Below, one piece after another: positions 9,171 through 18,157 of a stretch of 64,000 nucleotides of DNA (position 1 is its first letter; the number at the start of each line of letters is the position of its first letter). The stretch is from Gammaproteobacteria bacterium. GTDB lineage: Bacteria > Pseudomonadota > Gammaproteobacteria > Pseudomonadales > Pseudohongiellaceae. The DNA lies in the NCBI GenBank assembly GCA_030654835.1, contig JAURWS010000012.1:245836-309835 (forward strand), in the 5' to 3' direction. Made by a program: the position numbers and the translations under genes. The notes beneath the pieces were generated by a model that was not told where the DNA came from, made no database searches, and saw only the letters and a program-made list of their open reading frames with translations.

Positions 9171-10422
9171 TGCCAACCGCTGTCTGCATCTCTCCAGACC
9201 AGCGAATGCTGTCCAGGTAAGCCTTTTCAAACTCCTGTACGCCTACATTCAACTCCTTCAGGCGCTGCCAGTCGATCTCATCCCAGTTTGCTCTCTCGTT
9301 GGCGATGACGGATGCCAGGACCAGTCCGATCCTGCCCTGCCCGGTGAGCAGGCCTTCCATCACATCCCGGGACAACGGCATGGTGGTGAGAATGTCCAGG
9401 AGCTCCATATCGAAGAAGGCATCGAGGTTGGAGAGCAGGCCACTGGTGAAATATGCATCGCTCTCCGCTGGTGAAGCGAAGCGTTCGGCGATCAGTTGAC
9501 ACATCTTCGCTCGAGTCATGGTGTGCAATGAGAGAGCGTGCGGCTTGTCGGCCATGCTGCTGAGTGAAAGCAATGTCGCCCAGCTTTTTACTTGACGCAG
9601 TCCGAGCAGGGATACTGCATGTTGCAGTGAAGTGATCTCACGTCGCGCTGAGAATGCGGCCGAGTTCACCAGACGAATGAGTTTGACGCTGAGTACGGGA
9701 TCCTTCGCGATGACGTTGGCAATCTCGGCCAGTTCGGCATCTGGGTTCTGGATTTGCGCCAGCAGATTCATGACCACCAGCTTGCTGGCCGGTACCTTGC
9801 GCCCCTTGATGTGCTCCGGTCTGCTCAGGAAGTAACCTTGAAACAGAGTAAACCCCAGCTCTTTGCAGGCGTGAAACATCTCATGCGTCTCGACCTTCTC
9901 GGCCAGCAATTGAACATTGAAAGGTTTGAGTGTCTGCACATGCGCGTGCAACGCATTTTGATCGAGCGCGAGGACATCGAGCTTCACGATGTCGGCAATT
10001 CTCAGCACTGGGTCCCATCGGGAGTCATAGACGAAGTCGTCGAGCGCGATAGTATAACCACTGTCCTTGAGGGCCTGCAGGTGACGAATCAATTCATCAT
10101 CGACCTCGACTGTCTCCAGCACTTCAATAACGTAGCGCTTCCTGTCGAATGGAGGTGGGTTGAGAATCAGGTTGCGAGTGAAGTTGATGTAAGCAGGGTG
10201 ATGCTGAACGACCTCCTCTATATTGAGCTCGTTGAATGCATTGAGCATCACCTGCGACGTTGCAGCGTCGCCGTCCAGGAAGCTCGCTTGATTGTTCATG
10301 TCTGAGCGAAACAGGAGTTCGTACGCCGAAATGTTGAGATCCTTGTCGAAAATTGGCTGCCTGGCCAAGAGGGTATGCTGAATGCTCATGAAATCGATGG
10401 GCTCTTTATTGTGGTTCGGCAT
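9163..10422 (-). CDS. EAL-HDOD signalling protein (YuxH/CdgJ-like)
   Basis: A 419-residue regulator with a degenerate N-terminal EAL phosphodiesterase domain (LLARQPIFDKDLNISAYELLFRS, with ELL in place of EAL; later IALDDFVYDSRWDPVLRIADIVKLDV and LLAEKVETHEMF). A C-terminal HDOD domain follows (DAELAEIANVIAKDPVLSVKLIRLVNSAAF... SLLGLRQVKSWATLL). Proteins with this pairing affect motility and c-di-GMP-linked behaviour in Vibrio and Pseudomonas, often without catalysis. The altered EAL signature argues for loss of PDE activity here. The stop overlaps tatD. ATG at 10389 (MSIQHTLL) is an alternative start closer to the conserved domain. Confidence 0.9.
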   Translation of the reverse strand: MPNHNKEPIDFMSIQHTLLARQPIFDKDLNISAYELLFRSDMNNQASFLDGDAATSQVMLNAFNELNIEEVVQHHPAYINFTRNLILNPPPFDRKRYVIEVLETVEVDDELIRHLQALKDSGYTIALDDFVYDSRWDPVLRIADIVKLDVLALDQNALHAHVQTLKPFNVQLLAEKVETHEMFHACKELGFTLFQGYFLSRPEHIKGRKVPASKLVVMNLLAQIQNPDAELAEIANVIAKDPVLSVKLIRLVNSAAFSARREITSLQHAVSLLGLRQVKSWATLLSLSSMADKPHALSLHTMTRAKMCQLIAERFASPAESDAYFTSGLLSNLDAFFDMELLDILTTMPLSRDVMEGLLTGQGRIGLVLASVIANERANWDEIDWQRLKELNVGVQEFEKAYLDSIRWSGEMQTAVGND

Positions 10423-10578
10423 TGTAACTCAGGTCGTGGGTATTAACAGGGCCATCTCGTAGCCTTCTGGCCGAATTTCCACGGTAGACCTGTGTGATCT
10501 AATCCACCATAATAGCCCGCCAATAGTGACCGGGGTTGCCCCGGTGAGATTAACCAACCGCGATATTGAAGGTGTGAA

Positions 10579-11628
10579 GTGGGTATAGCAAAGGCAAAGA
10601 AAGAGCTCAACTGGGCCGATCTGGGATTCCAGTATCGACAGACTGATTTCCGCTTCAGCGCGACGTTTACCGACGGCGTCTGGTCTCAAGGAGAGCTGGT
10701 GAGTTCGCCTGTGATTGCTGTACATGAGGGGGCACCCGCCCTTCATTACGCCCAGCAATGTTTCGAGGGCATGAAGGCGCAGACGGCACCTGATGGTCGG
10801 GTTCTACTGTTTCGCCCCGACCTCAATAGTGAACGCATGAATCAGGCCGCCGGTCGTCTGCTGATGCCGGAAGTCCCCTATGAATTGTTCATGCGCGGGG
10901 TGGAAGAGACGGTGCGTGCCAATTATGCATGGATTCCGCCTCATGGTTCGGGTGCGTCCCTCTACATCCGTCCAATGTTGATTGGTGTAGGGGAGAACCT
11001 TGGCTTGCGAACTGCGAAGGCCTTCGAGTTTCGCGTGTTCTGTTCGCCCGTTGGCCCATACTACAAGAGCGCGGGCATGGCGGTAATTTCCCTGGCGGTG
11101 TCGGACATCGACCGAGCGGCGCCTGCAGGTACCGGGGCATTCAAAGTCGGCGCCAATTATGCGGGCGGTCTGCTGGCGACACGTCAGGCGCAGGCGCTGG
11201 GAGCAAACGAGGCTCTCTATCTGGATTCTGCCACGCGAACCTTCATCGACGAGGCTGGATCTGCCAATATCATCGTAGCGATGACGGGCAATCGTCTGGT
11301 ATCACCAAAGTCCAATGCCATACTGCCGAGCGTGACTCGTCGCTCCGTCATGACTCTTGCGGAGCAGTATCTGCACATGCAGGTGGAGAACAGGCCAATC
11401 AATCTGCGCGAGGAAATTGCTGAGTTCGAGGAAGTGGCTGCCTGTGGTACCGCAGCCGTGCTGTCGCCGGTTGGCAAGATCTGGGTCGACGGGCAGTGGC
11501 GCAAATTTTACGGTGACGGCGAAAAGGTCGGCCCCGTGATGCAGAAAGTTTATGACTTGCTGGTCGGTATTCAGCGTGGTGAATTGGCCGATGAAAATAG
11601 CTGGACCTATGAGGTCAAGATCGATTGA
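10579..11628 (+). CDS. ilvE: Branched-chain amino acid aminotransferase
   Basis: PLP-dependent transaminase for leucine, isoleucine and valine (fold type IV). 349 residues, the length of the longer bacterial/mitochondrial-type enzymes rather than E. coli IlvE. Motifs: HYAQQCFEGMKAQTAPDG, FRPDLNSERMNQAAGRLLMP, SLYIRPMLIGVGENLGL, and the PLP lysine in GTGAFKVGANYAGGLLATRQAQ. EALYLDSATRTFIDEAGSANI and EEVAACGTAAVLSPVG follow. The start is a GTG at 10579 (MGIAKAKKELNW). No ATG near the conserved N-terminus competes. It is followed by two stem-loops. Confidence 0.95.
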   Translation: MGIAKAKKELNWADLGFQYRQTDFRFSATFTDGVWSQGELVSSPVIAVHEGAPALHYAQQCFEGMKAQTAPDGRVLLFRPDLNSERMNQAAGRLLMPEVPYELFMRGVEETVRANYAWIPPHGSGASLYIRPMLIGVGENLGLRTAKAFEFRVFCSPVGPYYKSAGMAVISLAVSDIDRAAPAGTGAFKVGANYAGGLLATRQAQALGANEALYLDSATRTFIDEAGSANIIVAMTGNRLVSPKSNAILPSVTRRSVMTLAEQYLHMQVENRPINLREEIAEFEEVAACGTAAVLSPVGKIWVDGQWRKFYGDGEKVGPVMQKVYDLLVGIQRGELADENSWTYEVKID

Positions 11629-11636
11629 CGGAGCAC

Positions 11637-11696
11637 CTCGCCATGTTGTTTTGATGGCGAGTTCTGCCTGGCTTGCAAGTCTGTGACAAGCCAGGC
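11637..11696 (+). terminator. Tandem stem-loops after ilvE
   Basis: Two perfect inverted repeats directly follow the ilvE stop. CTCGCCAT (11637-11644) pairs with ATGGCGAG (11654-11661), and GCCTGGCTTG (11666-11675) pairs with CAAGCCAGGC (11687-11696). The second is followed by CTCTTCCC rather than a clean T-run, so termination strength is uncertain. The position between ilvE and topA fits a terminator. Confidence 0.6.
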
Positions 11697-11865
11697 CTCT
11701 TCCCGTAATCCCCCCACTGCCTGACGTATCTCTCAGCAACAAACGCTTGACCCTCAGGCGCCGAGCACTTATATATGTCGGCTCTTTTTTGTCTCGGCTA
11801 CGCAAAAAGCTTGTGTGCCGGGCCTGCCCAAGACTCGCAGCCCTATTCAGGAACCGTTCAAAACA

Positions 11866-14487
11866 ATGAGTAAATCGTTGGTGATTGTGGAGTCGCCCGC
11901 CAAGGCGAAGACCATTAACAAGTACCTTGGCAAGGAGTTTGTCGTCAAATCCAGTGTTGGTCACATTCGTGATCTGCCTGTCAGCGGCAATGGGGCTGCA
12001 GTCGATACCAAAGAACGCGCGAAAGCAGCGGCGATCACCCGCAAGCTCAGCGCCGATGAAAAGCTCGAGCACAAGAAATCCAAAGCGAAGGGCCAATTGC
12101 TTGCACGCATGGGTGTCGATCCCGAGAACGATTGGCGCGCTCAATACGAAATTCTGCCTGGCAAGGAGAAGGTCGTCGCTGAACTGAAGCGTCTGGCCAA
12201 GACTGCCGACACTATCTATCTCGCAACCGACCTTGACCGCGAAGGGGAGGCCATTGCCTGGCACCTCAAGGAAGCTATTGGGGGGGACGAGAGCCGCTAC
12301 AAGCGAGTTGTCTTCAACGAGATCACCAAGAAAGCGATCAATGAGGCCTTCTCTCATCCGGGCGAGCTGGACATGAAATATGTGCAGGCTCAGCAGGCGC
12401 GGCGTTTTCTGGATCGCGTGGTGGGCTTCATGGTCTCACCGCTGCTGTGGGCAAAAGTTGCTCGCGGCCTGTCGGCGGGGCGTGTGCAGTCAGTTGCTGT
12501 CAGGCTGGTGGTGGAGCGCGAGCGCGAGATCCGCGCCTTTATCCCCGAAGAGTATTGGGAAGTCTTTGCGGATCTCAAAACCGCCAAGCGCGATGAGCTG
12601 CGCTTTCAGGTGGCGAAGCAAGCGGGGGAGAACTTCCGGCCTGTCGACAAGGAGGGCACTGAGAAAGCGCTGGCAAAATTGCAGGGTGCTGCTTACGTAG
12701 TCAGCAAGCGTGAAGACAAACCGACATCTTCCAAGCCCAAGGCTCCGTTGATTACCTCCACACTGCAGCAGGCCGCCAGCACGCGTCTTGGTTTCGGCGT
12801 GAAGAAGACGATGACTCTCGCTCAGCGACTGTACGAAGCGGGTTACATCACCTATATGCGAACCGATTCGACGCATCTGAGCGAAGACGCGTTGACGATG
12901 TGCCGAGAGTACATCGGCAAGAAATTCGGCAAAAACTATCTGCCGGTCGAACCCCAGCGTTATAGCGCCCGCGAAGGAGCCCAGGAGGCGCACGAAGCCA
13001 TTCGCCCGACCGAGGTCAACACGTCGGCCACCGATCTCCAGAATATGGAGCGGGACGCGGAGCGGCTCTATGCCCTGATCTGGCAGCACTTCGTTGCCTG
13101 TCAGATGCCACCGGCACTATACCTGAGCAGTCTGATTTCCGTGACAGCGGGTGACTTTGAGCTGCGCACCAAGGGCCGCATCATGCAGTTCGATGGCTAC
13201 ATGCGCGTGCTACCCACCAAGGAAGAGGATGTCGTTCTCCCGGCTGTAGAGGTTGGAGAGACACTGGCATTGCAGAAGCTCGACCCCGTTCAGCATTTTA
13301 CCAAGCCATCACCGCGCTATACCGAGGCGAGCCTAGTCAAGGAGCTGGAGAAACGTGGCATCGGCCGACCCTCGACCTATGCAGCGATTATCTCCACGAT
13401 TCAAGAGCGTGGTTACGTCAACGTCGAAAACCGTCGCTTTTACGCGCAGAAGATGGGCGACATTGTTGCCGAGCGCCTGATTGAGAGCTTCTCGGATCTC
13501 ATGGATTACGATTTCACCGCCAAGATGGAGGATGAACTGGATCAAGTGGCCGCTGGCAGTCTGGATTGGAAGCAGGTCCTCAACACCTTCTATGCCGGAT
13601 TCTCCAGTCAGCTCGATGTGGCATCTGCAGACGACACTGGCATGCGTGAAAACAAGCCGACTGATACCGATATCCCGTGTCCGAAGTGCGGCCGTCATAT
13701 GCAGATCCGTACGGCGTCTACGGGCGTGTTCCTGGGTTGCTCCGGTTACTCGCTGCCACCCAAAGAGCGCTGCAAATCCACCATCAATCTGACGCCGGGT
13801 GAAGAGGCCATCAGCACCGATGATGCTGACGAAGCCGAAGAGGTGGAAAACCAACGCCTGCGCGTGCGCAAGCGGTGCAAGCTCTGCAATGCCACGATGG
13901 ACAGTTATCTGATCGATGACAAGCGCAAGCTGCACATCTGCGGCAATAACCCCGATTGCGCGGGTTACGAAGTGGAAGAGGGCGGTTTCAAGATTCGCGG
14001 CTATGAAGGCCCGCTGATCGAATGCGACAAATGTGGTTCCGACATGCAGCTGAAGACGGGTCGTTTTGGCAAGTACTTCGGATGCACCAATGAGGCCTGC
14101 AAGAACACCCGCAAATTGCTGCGCAGTGGTCAGGCGGCGCCACCCAAGGTGCCGCCAGTCGCGATGCCGGAGCTGCGCTGCGAGAAGGTCGATGACCATT
14201 ACGTACTGCGTGACGGTGCCGGTGGTCTGTTCCTGGCAGCGAGCAAATTCCCCAAGAACCGCGAGACTCGTGCGCCGTTGGTGGCAGAGCTGGTAGCTCA
14301 CAAGGACGAGCTGGATCCCAAGTATCAGTTCCTGGTGAGTGCGCCGCAGACCGATGCCGTCGGCAACAAGTCAGTCATCCGTTACAGCCGCAAGTCGGCC
14401 GAGCAGTATGTGCAGACGGAAGTCGATGGCAAGCCCACGGGCTGGAAGGCGTTCTACAGGAATGGTCGTTGGGTCGTCGATCAGTAG
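11866..14487 (+). CDS. topA: DNA topoisomerase I
   Basis: Type IA topoisomerase relaxing negative supercoils. 873 residues from ATG 11866. The track ORF opens with a GTG 17 codons earlier, but [22 protein letters not shown] is the standard start. A Toprim domain spans residues 1-160 ([19 protein letters not shown] with the metal acidic residues). The catalytic tyrosine is in [15 protein letters not shown] (about residue 330), and the gate region contains [17 protein letters not shown]. Three C-terminal zinc-ribbon modules follow: [22 protein letters not shown] and [22 protein letters not shown] basic-aromatic tail comes last ([14 protein letters not shown]). Confidence 0.97.
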   Translation: MSKSLVIVESPAKAKTINKYLGKEFVVKSSVGHIRDLPVSGNGAAVDTKERAKAAAITRKLSADEKLEHKKSKAKGQLLARMGVDPENDWRAQYEILPGKEKVVAELKRLAKTADTIYLATDLDREGEAIAWHLKEAIGGDESRYKRVVFNEITKKAINEAFSHPGELDMKYVQAQQARRFLDRVVGFMVSPLLWAKVARGLSAGRVQSVAVRLVVEREREIRAFIPEEYWEVFADLKTAKRDELRFQVAKQAGENFRPVDKEGTEKALAKLQGAAYVVSKREDKPTSSKPKAPLITSTLQQAASTRLGFGVKKTMTLAQRLYEAGYITYMRTDSTHLSEDALTMCREYIGKKFGKNYLPVEPQRYSAREGAQEAHEAIRPTEVNTSATDLQNMERDAERLYALIWQHFVACQMPPALYLSSLISVTAGDFELRTKGRIMQFDGYMRVLPTKEEDVVLPAVEVGETLALQKLDPVQHFTKPSPRYTEASLVKELEKRGIGRPSTYAAIISTIQERGYVNVENRRFYAQKMGDIVAERLIESFSDLMDYDFTAKMEDELDQVAAGSLDWKQVLNTFYAGFSSQLDVASADDTGMRENKPTDTDIPCPKCGRHMQIRTASTGVFLGCSGYSLPPKERCKSTINLTPGEEAISTDDADEAEEVENQRLRVRKRCKLCNATMDSYLIDDKRKLHICGNNPDCAGYEVEEGGFKIRGYEGPLIECDKCGSDMQLKTGRFGKYFGCTNEACKNTRKLLRSGQAAPPKVPPVAMPELRCEKVDDHYVLRDGAGGLFLAASKFPKNRETRAPLVAELVAHKDELDPKYQFLVSAPQTDAVGNKSVIRYSRKSAEQYVQTEVDGKPTGWKAFYRNGRWVVDQ

Positions 14488-14523
14488 AGAAGACGGCGCC
14501 CTGAGGTGGAAGAATGGATGGCT

Positions 14524-14556
14524 GGCGGCGATGAGGAGTGCATCCTGATCGCCGCC
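14524..14556. terminator. Bidirectional hairpin between topA and lexA
   Basis: GGCGGCGATGAGGA (14524-14537) pairs with TCCTGATCGCCGCC (14543-14556), with one mismatch and a 5-nt loop. It lies in the 76-bp gap between convergent topA and lexA, so it can serve both. There is no long T-tract on either side. Confidence 0.5.
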
Positions 14557-14563
14557 CAGACTG

Positions 14564-15172
14564 TCAAAGCCCTCGTCGGATGATCCCCACGCTAATCCCC
14601 TCAATCGTGAATTGCTGATAGCGTAAATCCACCTCTATCGGTGCAAAATCATCATTCTCAGCAATGAGTTGCAGCTTGAACTTGTTGCGTCCCTTCAAGA
14701 GCCGTTTGACGGTGACATCCTCGTCAATTCGCGCCACTACGATGTCTCCAGAGTCGGCATCGGTGGTCTTGTGCACAGCCAACAGGTCGCCATCGTTGAT
14801 ACCGATCTTGATCATGCTGTTGCCCTTGACGGTCAGCAGGAAGTCGGCGCGAGGGCGAAAGAAGTCCGCTGGAATGTCGCAGTAATCATCGATCGACTCG
14901 ATTGCCAGAATCGGGCTGCCAGCGGCGACCTGCCCGATGATCGGCAGTCCGGCATGTTCCACGGCCGGAAGGCGAATGCCGCGCGATGTTCCAGGAATCA
15001 TTTGGATAGCCTGTTTCTTCTCCAGCGCACGCAGGTGTTCCTCTGCCGCGTTGGGTGACTTGAACCCCATCTTTTTGGCGATCTCCGAGCGGGTCGGCGG
15101 GAAGCCGGTTTCCTGCTGATAGTCCTTGATGTAAGCGAGTATTTCGGCTTGACGCGGGGTGAGATTGATCAT
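14564..15172 (-). CDS. lexA: LexA SOS repressor
   Basis: 202-residue self-cleaving SOS repressor. The start is set at 15172 ([18 protein letters not shown]); the 64 upstream codons of the track ORF span the promoter. The winged-helix DNA-binding region covers residues 1-65 ([31 protein letters not shown]). The cleavage site is Ala84-Gly85 in [10 protein letters not shown], and the catalytic dyad is Ser119 ([10 protein letters not shown]) and Lys156 ([11 protein letters not shown]). Residue positions match E. coli LexA exactly. A LexA box lies 32-47 bp upstream, so the gene is autoregulated. The sulA neighbour seen in Pseudomonas is absent. Confidence 0.97.
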   Translation of the reverse strand: MINLTPRQAEILAYIKDYQQETGFPPTRSEIAKKMGFKSPNAAEEHLRALEKKQAIQMIPGTSRGIRLPAVEHAGLPIIGQVAAGSPILAIESIDDYCDIPADFFRPRADFLLTVKGNSMIKIGINDGDLLAVHKTTDADSGDIVVARIDEDVTVKRLLKGRNKFKLQLIAENDDFAPIEVDLRYQQFTIEGISVGIIRRGL

Positions 15173-15203
15173 GGTGTCATCGCCTGCAGAGTAAATGGAA
15201 GTG

Positions 15204-15219
15204 CTGTAAGTATATACAG
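15204..15219. promoter_or_regulatory. LexA box (SOS operator)
   Basis: CTGTAAGTATATACAG matches the gammaproteobacterial LexA consensus CTGT-N8-ACAG at both half sites. It sits 32 bp upstream of the lexA ATG and about 97 bp upstream of nagZ on the other strand. Autoregulation of lexA is the expected function; an effect on nagZ is possible but untested. Confidence 0.9.
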
Positions 15220-15315
15220 CTGCGCGTGGATGACAAGTGCTTTGCTCGGCCAGCCTGAATTTGTGATAATCCCGCGTCCCGATCCAATCCGGCCCCGGAG
15301 GCCGCGTTAACCGCC

Positions 15316-16380
15316 ATGATTCTGTCAAGCACACACAACGGCCCGTCCACTTCGACCCGCGCACCGGGTGTCCTCATGCTCGATCTGCATGGTTTGCAGT
15401 TACAGGCGGAGGAGCGTGATCTGTTGCGCTCGCCGCAGGTGGGCGGTGTCATTCTCTTCGCACGCAACTACGCGGACCCGGTGCAGTTGCGTACGTTGAC
15501 CGCAGAGATTCGTGCCTGCAATCCTGATGTGCTGATCGCCGTGGACCAGGAGGGAGGCAGGGTGCAGCGTCTGCAGAAGGGCTTTACGCGTTTGCCGCCA
15601 ATGCTGCGCTTCTCGCGCTGCTGGGACGAGGATCCTGGTTTTGCGATCGAGCAGGCCAGGCAGTGTGGCTGGCTCATGGCGGCCGAGGTGCTGGCCAGTG
15701 GCATTGATTTCAGTTTTGCTCCCGTCCTCGATCTGCACACTGGCCTGAGCCAGGTGATCGGCAATCGTGCCTTCGCCACTGATCCGGAGCGAGTCAGCAT
15801 TCTGGCCAGCGCCTTCATGAGTGGCATGCACGACGCTGGCATGGCGACCACGGGCAAGCATTTCCCCGGACATGGCAACGTGGCGGCGGATTCGCACACA
15901 GACATCCCCGTCGATACCCGCACCCTTGCTCAGATTCATGAGCAGGATCTGCAACCCTTCGCGCGCTGCGTCGGGCTTCTGGATGCCGTAATGCCAGCCC
16001 ATGTGATCTATGAAAAGGTTGATCCTGCCTGCGCCGGGTTTTCGAAGTATTGGCTGCAGACGGTGCTGCGCGGCGAGCTGGGCTTTGATGGTGTCATCTT
16101 CAGCGACGATCTGGTGATGGCGGGCGCCGCCGCAGCAGGCGGTATGGAGCAGCGCGTTGATGCCGCGCTGGGGGCGGGTTGTGACATGATCCTGGTCTGC
16201 AATGATCGCGAACAGGCTTTGCGGGCGCTGGCCCATCTGGAAAATTTGCAGGTGCCGGGCAATCCGCGCCTGACGCGCATGCAGCATCGCCAGCGTTGGA
16301 CCCCAGAGCTTCTGGGGCAGTCCGAACAGTGGAGCAGGGCGAAGACTCTGGTGGAAGCATTGACCCGGGAGGCATCATGA
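15316..16380 (+). CDS. nagZ: Beta-N-acetylhexosaminidase (peptidoglycan recycling)
   Basis: Cytoplasmic GH3 enzyme that removes GlcNAc from anhydro-muropeptides during wall recycling. 354 residues. [32 protein letters not shown] is the NagZ N-terminal signature. [46 protein letters not shown], the histidine-containing loop [19 protein letters not shown] and the nucleophile region [12 protein letters not shown] follow. The ATG at 15316 adds about 19 residues before the conserved start; no better initiator exists between it and MLDLHG. It overlaps hpt by 4 nt (ATGA). Confidence 0.95.
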   Translation: MILSSTHNGPSTSTRAPGVLMLDLHGLQLQAEERDLLRSPQVGGVILFARNYADPVQLRTLTAEIRACNPDVLIAVDQEGGRVQRLQKGFTRLPPMLRFSRCWDEDPGFAIEQARQCGWLMAAEVLASGIDFSFAPVLDLHTGLSQVIGNRAFATDPERVSILASAFMSGMHDAGMATTGKHFPGHGNVAADSHTDIPVDTRTLAQIHEQDLQPFARCVGLLDAVMPAHVIYEKVDPACAGFSKYWLQTVLRGELGFDGVIFSDDLVMAGAAAAGGMEQRVDAALGAGCDMILVCNDREQALRALAHLENLQVPGNPRLTRMQHRQRWTPELLGQSEQWSRAKTLVEALTREAS

Positions 16381-16925
16381 TCGAAGAAATCAAACGCGTA
16401 TTGCAGGAGGCGCGCTGCCTGTTCACCGGGCAGGAGGTCGAGGCGGCACTGGACCGCATGGCCGCTGCGATTACCCGCGAACTGGCCGACAGCAATCCCG
16501 TGGTACTGAGCGTGATGACGGGCGCTGTGGTCGTCACCGGCAAACTCCTGCCGAGGCTGTCTTTTCCTCTGCAGGTCGATTATCTGCATGCCACTCGGTA
16601 TCGCGAACGGCTGACGGGCACAGATCTGCAGTGGAAGGCTTATCCGACGATTCCATTGCGTGGACGCAACGTGCTGATCGTGGATGACATTCTGGACGAG
16701 GGCGACACTCTGGCTGGTATCGTCAATTATTGCCTCCAGCAGGAGGCGGCGAGCGTCAAGTGTGCGGTGCTGGTGGACAAACAGCATGATCGGCGCACAC
16801 CGATACTTCCGCAGGCCGACTTCACCGCTCTGGTGGCGCCGGACAGTTATCTGTTTGGTTACGGGATGGACTACAAAGGCTATCTGCGCAACGCCCCCGG
16901 CATTTATGCCGTGGCCGGAACCTGA
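16377..16925 (+). CDS. hpt: Hypoxanthine-guanine phosphoribosyltransferase
   Basis: Purine salvage enzyme making IMP and GMP from free bases and PRPP. 182 residues from ATG 16377, which overlaps the nagZ stop; the track ORF starts 27 codons upstream inside nagZ. The PRPP-binding loop is RNVLIVDDILDEGDTLAGI (about residues 98-116). The C-terminal base-binding block VAPDSYLFGYGMDYKGYLRNAPGIYAV is intact. The nagZ-hpt pairing occurs in other Gammaproteobacteria. Its last 22 nt overlap the convergent mnmH gene. Confidence 0.92.
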   Translation: MIEEIKRVLQEARCLFTGQEVEAALDRMAAAITRELADSNPVVLSVMTGAVVVTGKLLPRLSFPLQVDYLHATRYRERLTGTDLQWKAYPTIPLRGRNVLIVDDILDEGDTLAGIVNYCLQQEAASVKCAVLVDKQHDRRTPILPQADFTALVAPDSYLFGYGMDYKGYLRNAPGIYAVAGT

Positions 16926-18034
16926 GCCCAGGAGAGAAATTCCTCGCCACTGCCTTCGAAGCTGACGCTTACCTGACGCTTGCTCAGTTGATACGCATAC
17001 ATGGGGTCATAGTAATGCTGCAACAGCTTGACGATCCAGACGGCGTGCGCGTCTGTGTCACCGGAGTCTGTCTGTATTCTGAGCGCTTCCTGCATGTCTC
17101 CAGCAATTTCCTGATAACGATCCCCGCCCAGCCGCCGTTGAATGCGCGCGAGACTGCCCAGCAGGTATTGTGAGAAGCGCGTGAACCCGAGCGCGGGGTC
17201 AGCCTGTTGAAACTCAAGCAGATTCTCGCAGATATAATCATTGAGGATCGTGTTGGTGCGGGTCTCCAGTGGCGCGCGGATCAAGGCGAGCGGGGAGCGT
17301 CGCATTGCTTCGTAAAGTCGGTGTGGCACGGAGAGCGAGCCAATTGCTTTGCTCTCATCCTCCAGATACCAAACCCCGGCCCCTAGCGCTGACAGTTGCA
17401 GAAAGCGAATGGCCAGCGCGTTCTCGAAGTTGATCTGCTCCGGTTGACCACCGAGCTGACTGCCGAAGGCCGAGCCTCTGTGTCCGGCCAGCCCTTCGAG
17501 ATCTGCGGAAGCAGTGAGACTGCGCAGCAGAGCCGTCTTGCCGGAGCCAGTCGGGCCGGCTACTACAACGAAGTGCCGTGTCTCGCTGACCTCCTCTATC
17601 GTTTCTGTCAGAAACTGGCGTAACGCCTTGTACCCGCCCGGCACTCTTGGGATCTGGACGCCAGCGTCGGACAGCCATTGCTGGGCAATCTGCGAACGCA
17701 ATCCACCTCTGAAACAATAGAGCCAACCCTGCGGGTGTGCCTGCCGCCATTGCTTCCATGCTTCTACCCTTTGCTCCTTGATTTCTCCGCACACCAGACG
17801 ATGTCCCAGATCGATGGCAGCCTGCTGTCCGGTTAGTTTGTAGGCTGTACCCACGCGGCGTCGTTCGTCGTCATCGAGAAGGGGCAGATTGCTGGCGAGT
17901 GGGAAGGCTCCTTTGATGAACTCGATCGGCGCGCGCACGTCCAGCAGGGGAATCTTGTCCAGGAACAGGGATCGATAGAGGCTGCGAGCCTCATCCGGTG
18001 CTTGGAGAATAGTGTGCTGAAGATTGCTGCTCAT
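16904..18034 (-). CDS. mnmH: tRNA 2-selenouridine/geranyl-2-thiouridine synthase
   Basis: Modifies the wobble 2-thiouridine of certain tRNAs by geranylation and selenation. 376 residues from ATG 18034 (MSSNLQHTIL); the track ORF adds 35 unlikely residues. An N-terminal rhodanese domain (KIPLLDVRAPIEFIKGAFPLASNLPLL) carries the catalytic cysteine in GWLYCFRGGLRSQIAQQWL. A C-terminal P-loop domain follows with VVVAGPTGSGKTALLRSL. The AFGSQLGGQPEQINFENALAI block is also typical. Selenation would require SelD, which is not in this window. Confidence 0.94.
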   Translation of the reverse strand: MSSNLQHTILQAPDEARSLYRSLFLDKIPLLDVRAPIEFIKGAFPLASNLPLLDDDERRRVGTAYKLTGQQAAIDLGHRLVCGEIKEQRVEAWKQWRQAHPQGWLYCFRGGLRSQIAQQWLSDAGVQIPRVPGGYKALRQFLTETIEEVSETRHFVVVAGPTGSGKTALLRSLTASADLEGLAGHRGSAFGSQLGGQPEQINFENALAIRFLQLSALGAGVWYLEDESKAIGSLSVPHRLYEAMRRSPLALIRAPLETRTNTILNDYICENLLEFQQADPALGFTRFSQYLLGSLARIQRRLGGDRYQEIAGDMQEALRIQTDSGDTDAHAVWIVKLLQHYYDPMYAYQLSKRQVSVSFEGSGEEFLSWAQVPATA

Positions 18035-18157
18035 CGACGACTGCTGTTCAAGGTATGAGAAAGGCGGTCGATATATCACGAATAGAAGCATAGCGACAAG
18101 GGGAATCCGAGACGTGATGAATGTCTGGACAGGAAGCACAGGCGTAGAGAGTTGGGT

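Noticed and set aside
11302-12357. 351-aa minus-strand ORF
   Set aside because: Spans the ilvE 3' end, the terminator region and the topA 5' end in antisense; no motifs.
13333-14301. 322-aa minus-strand ORF
   Set aside because: Entirely antisense to topA, including its zinc ribbons; a shadow of GC-rich codon usage.
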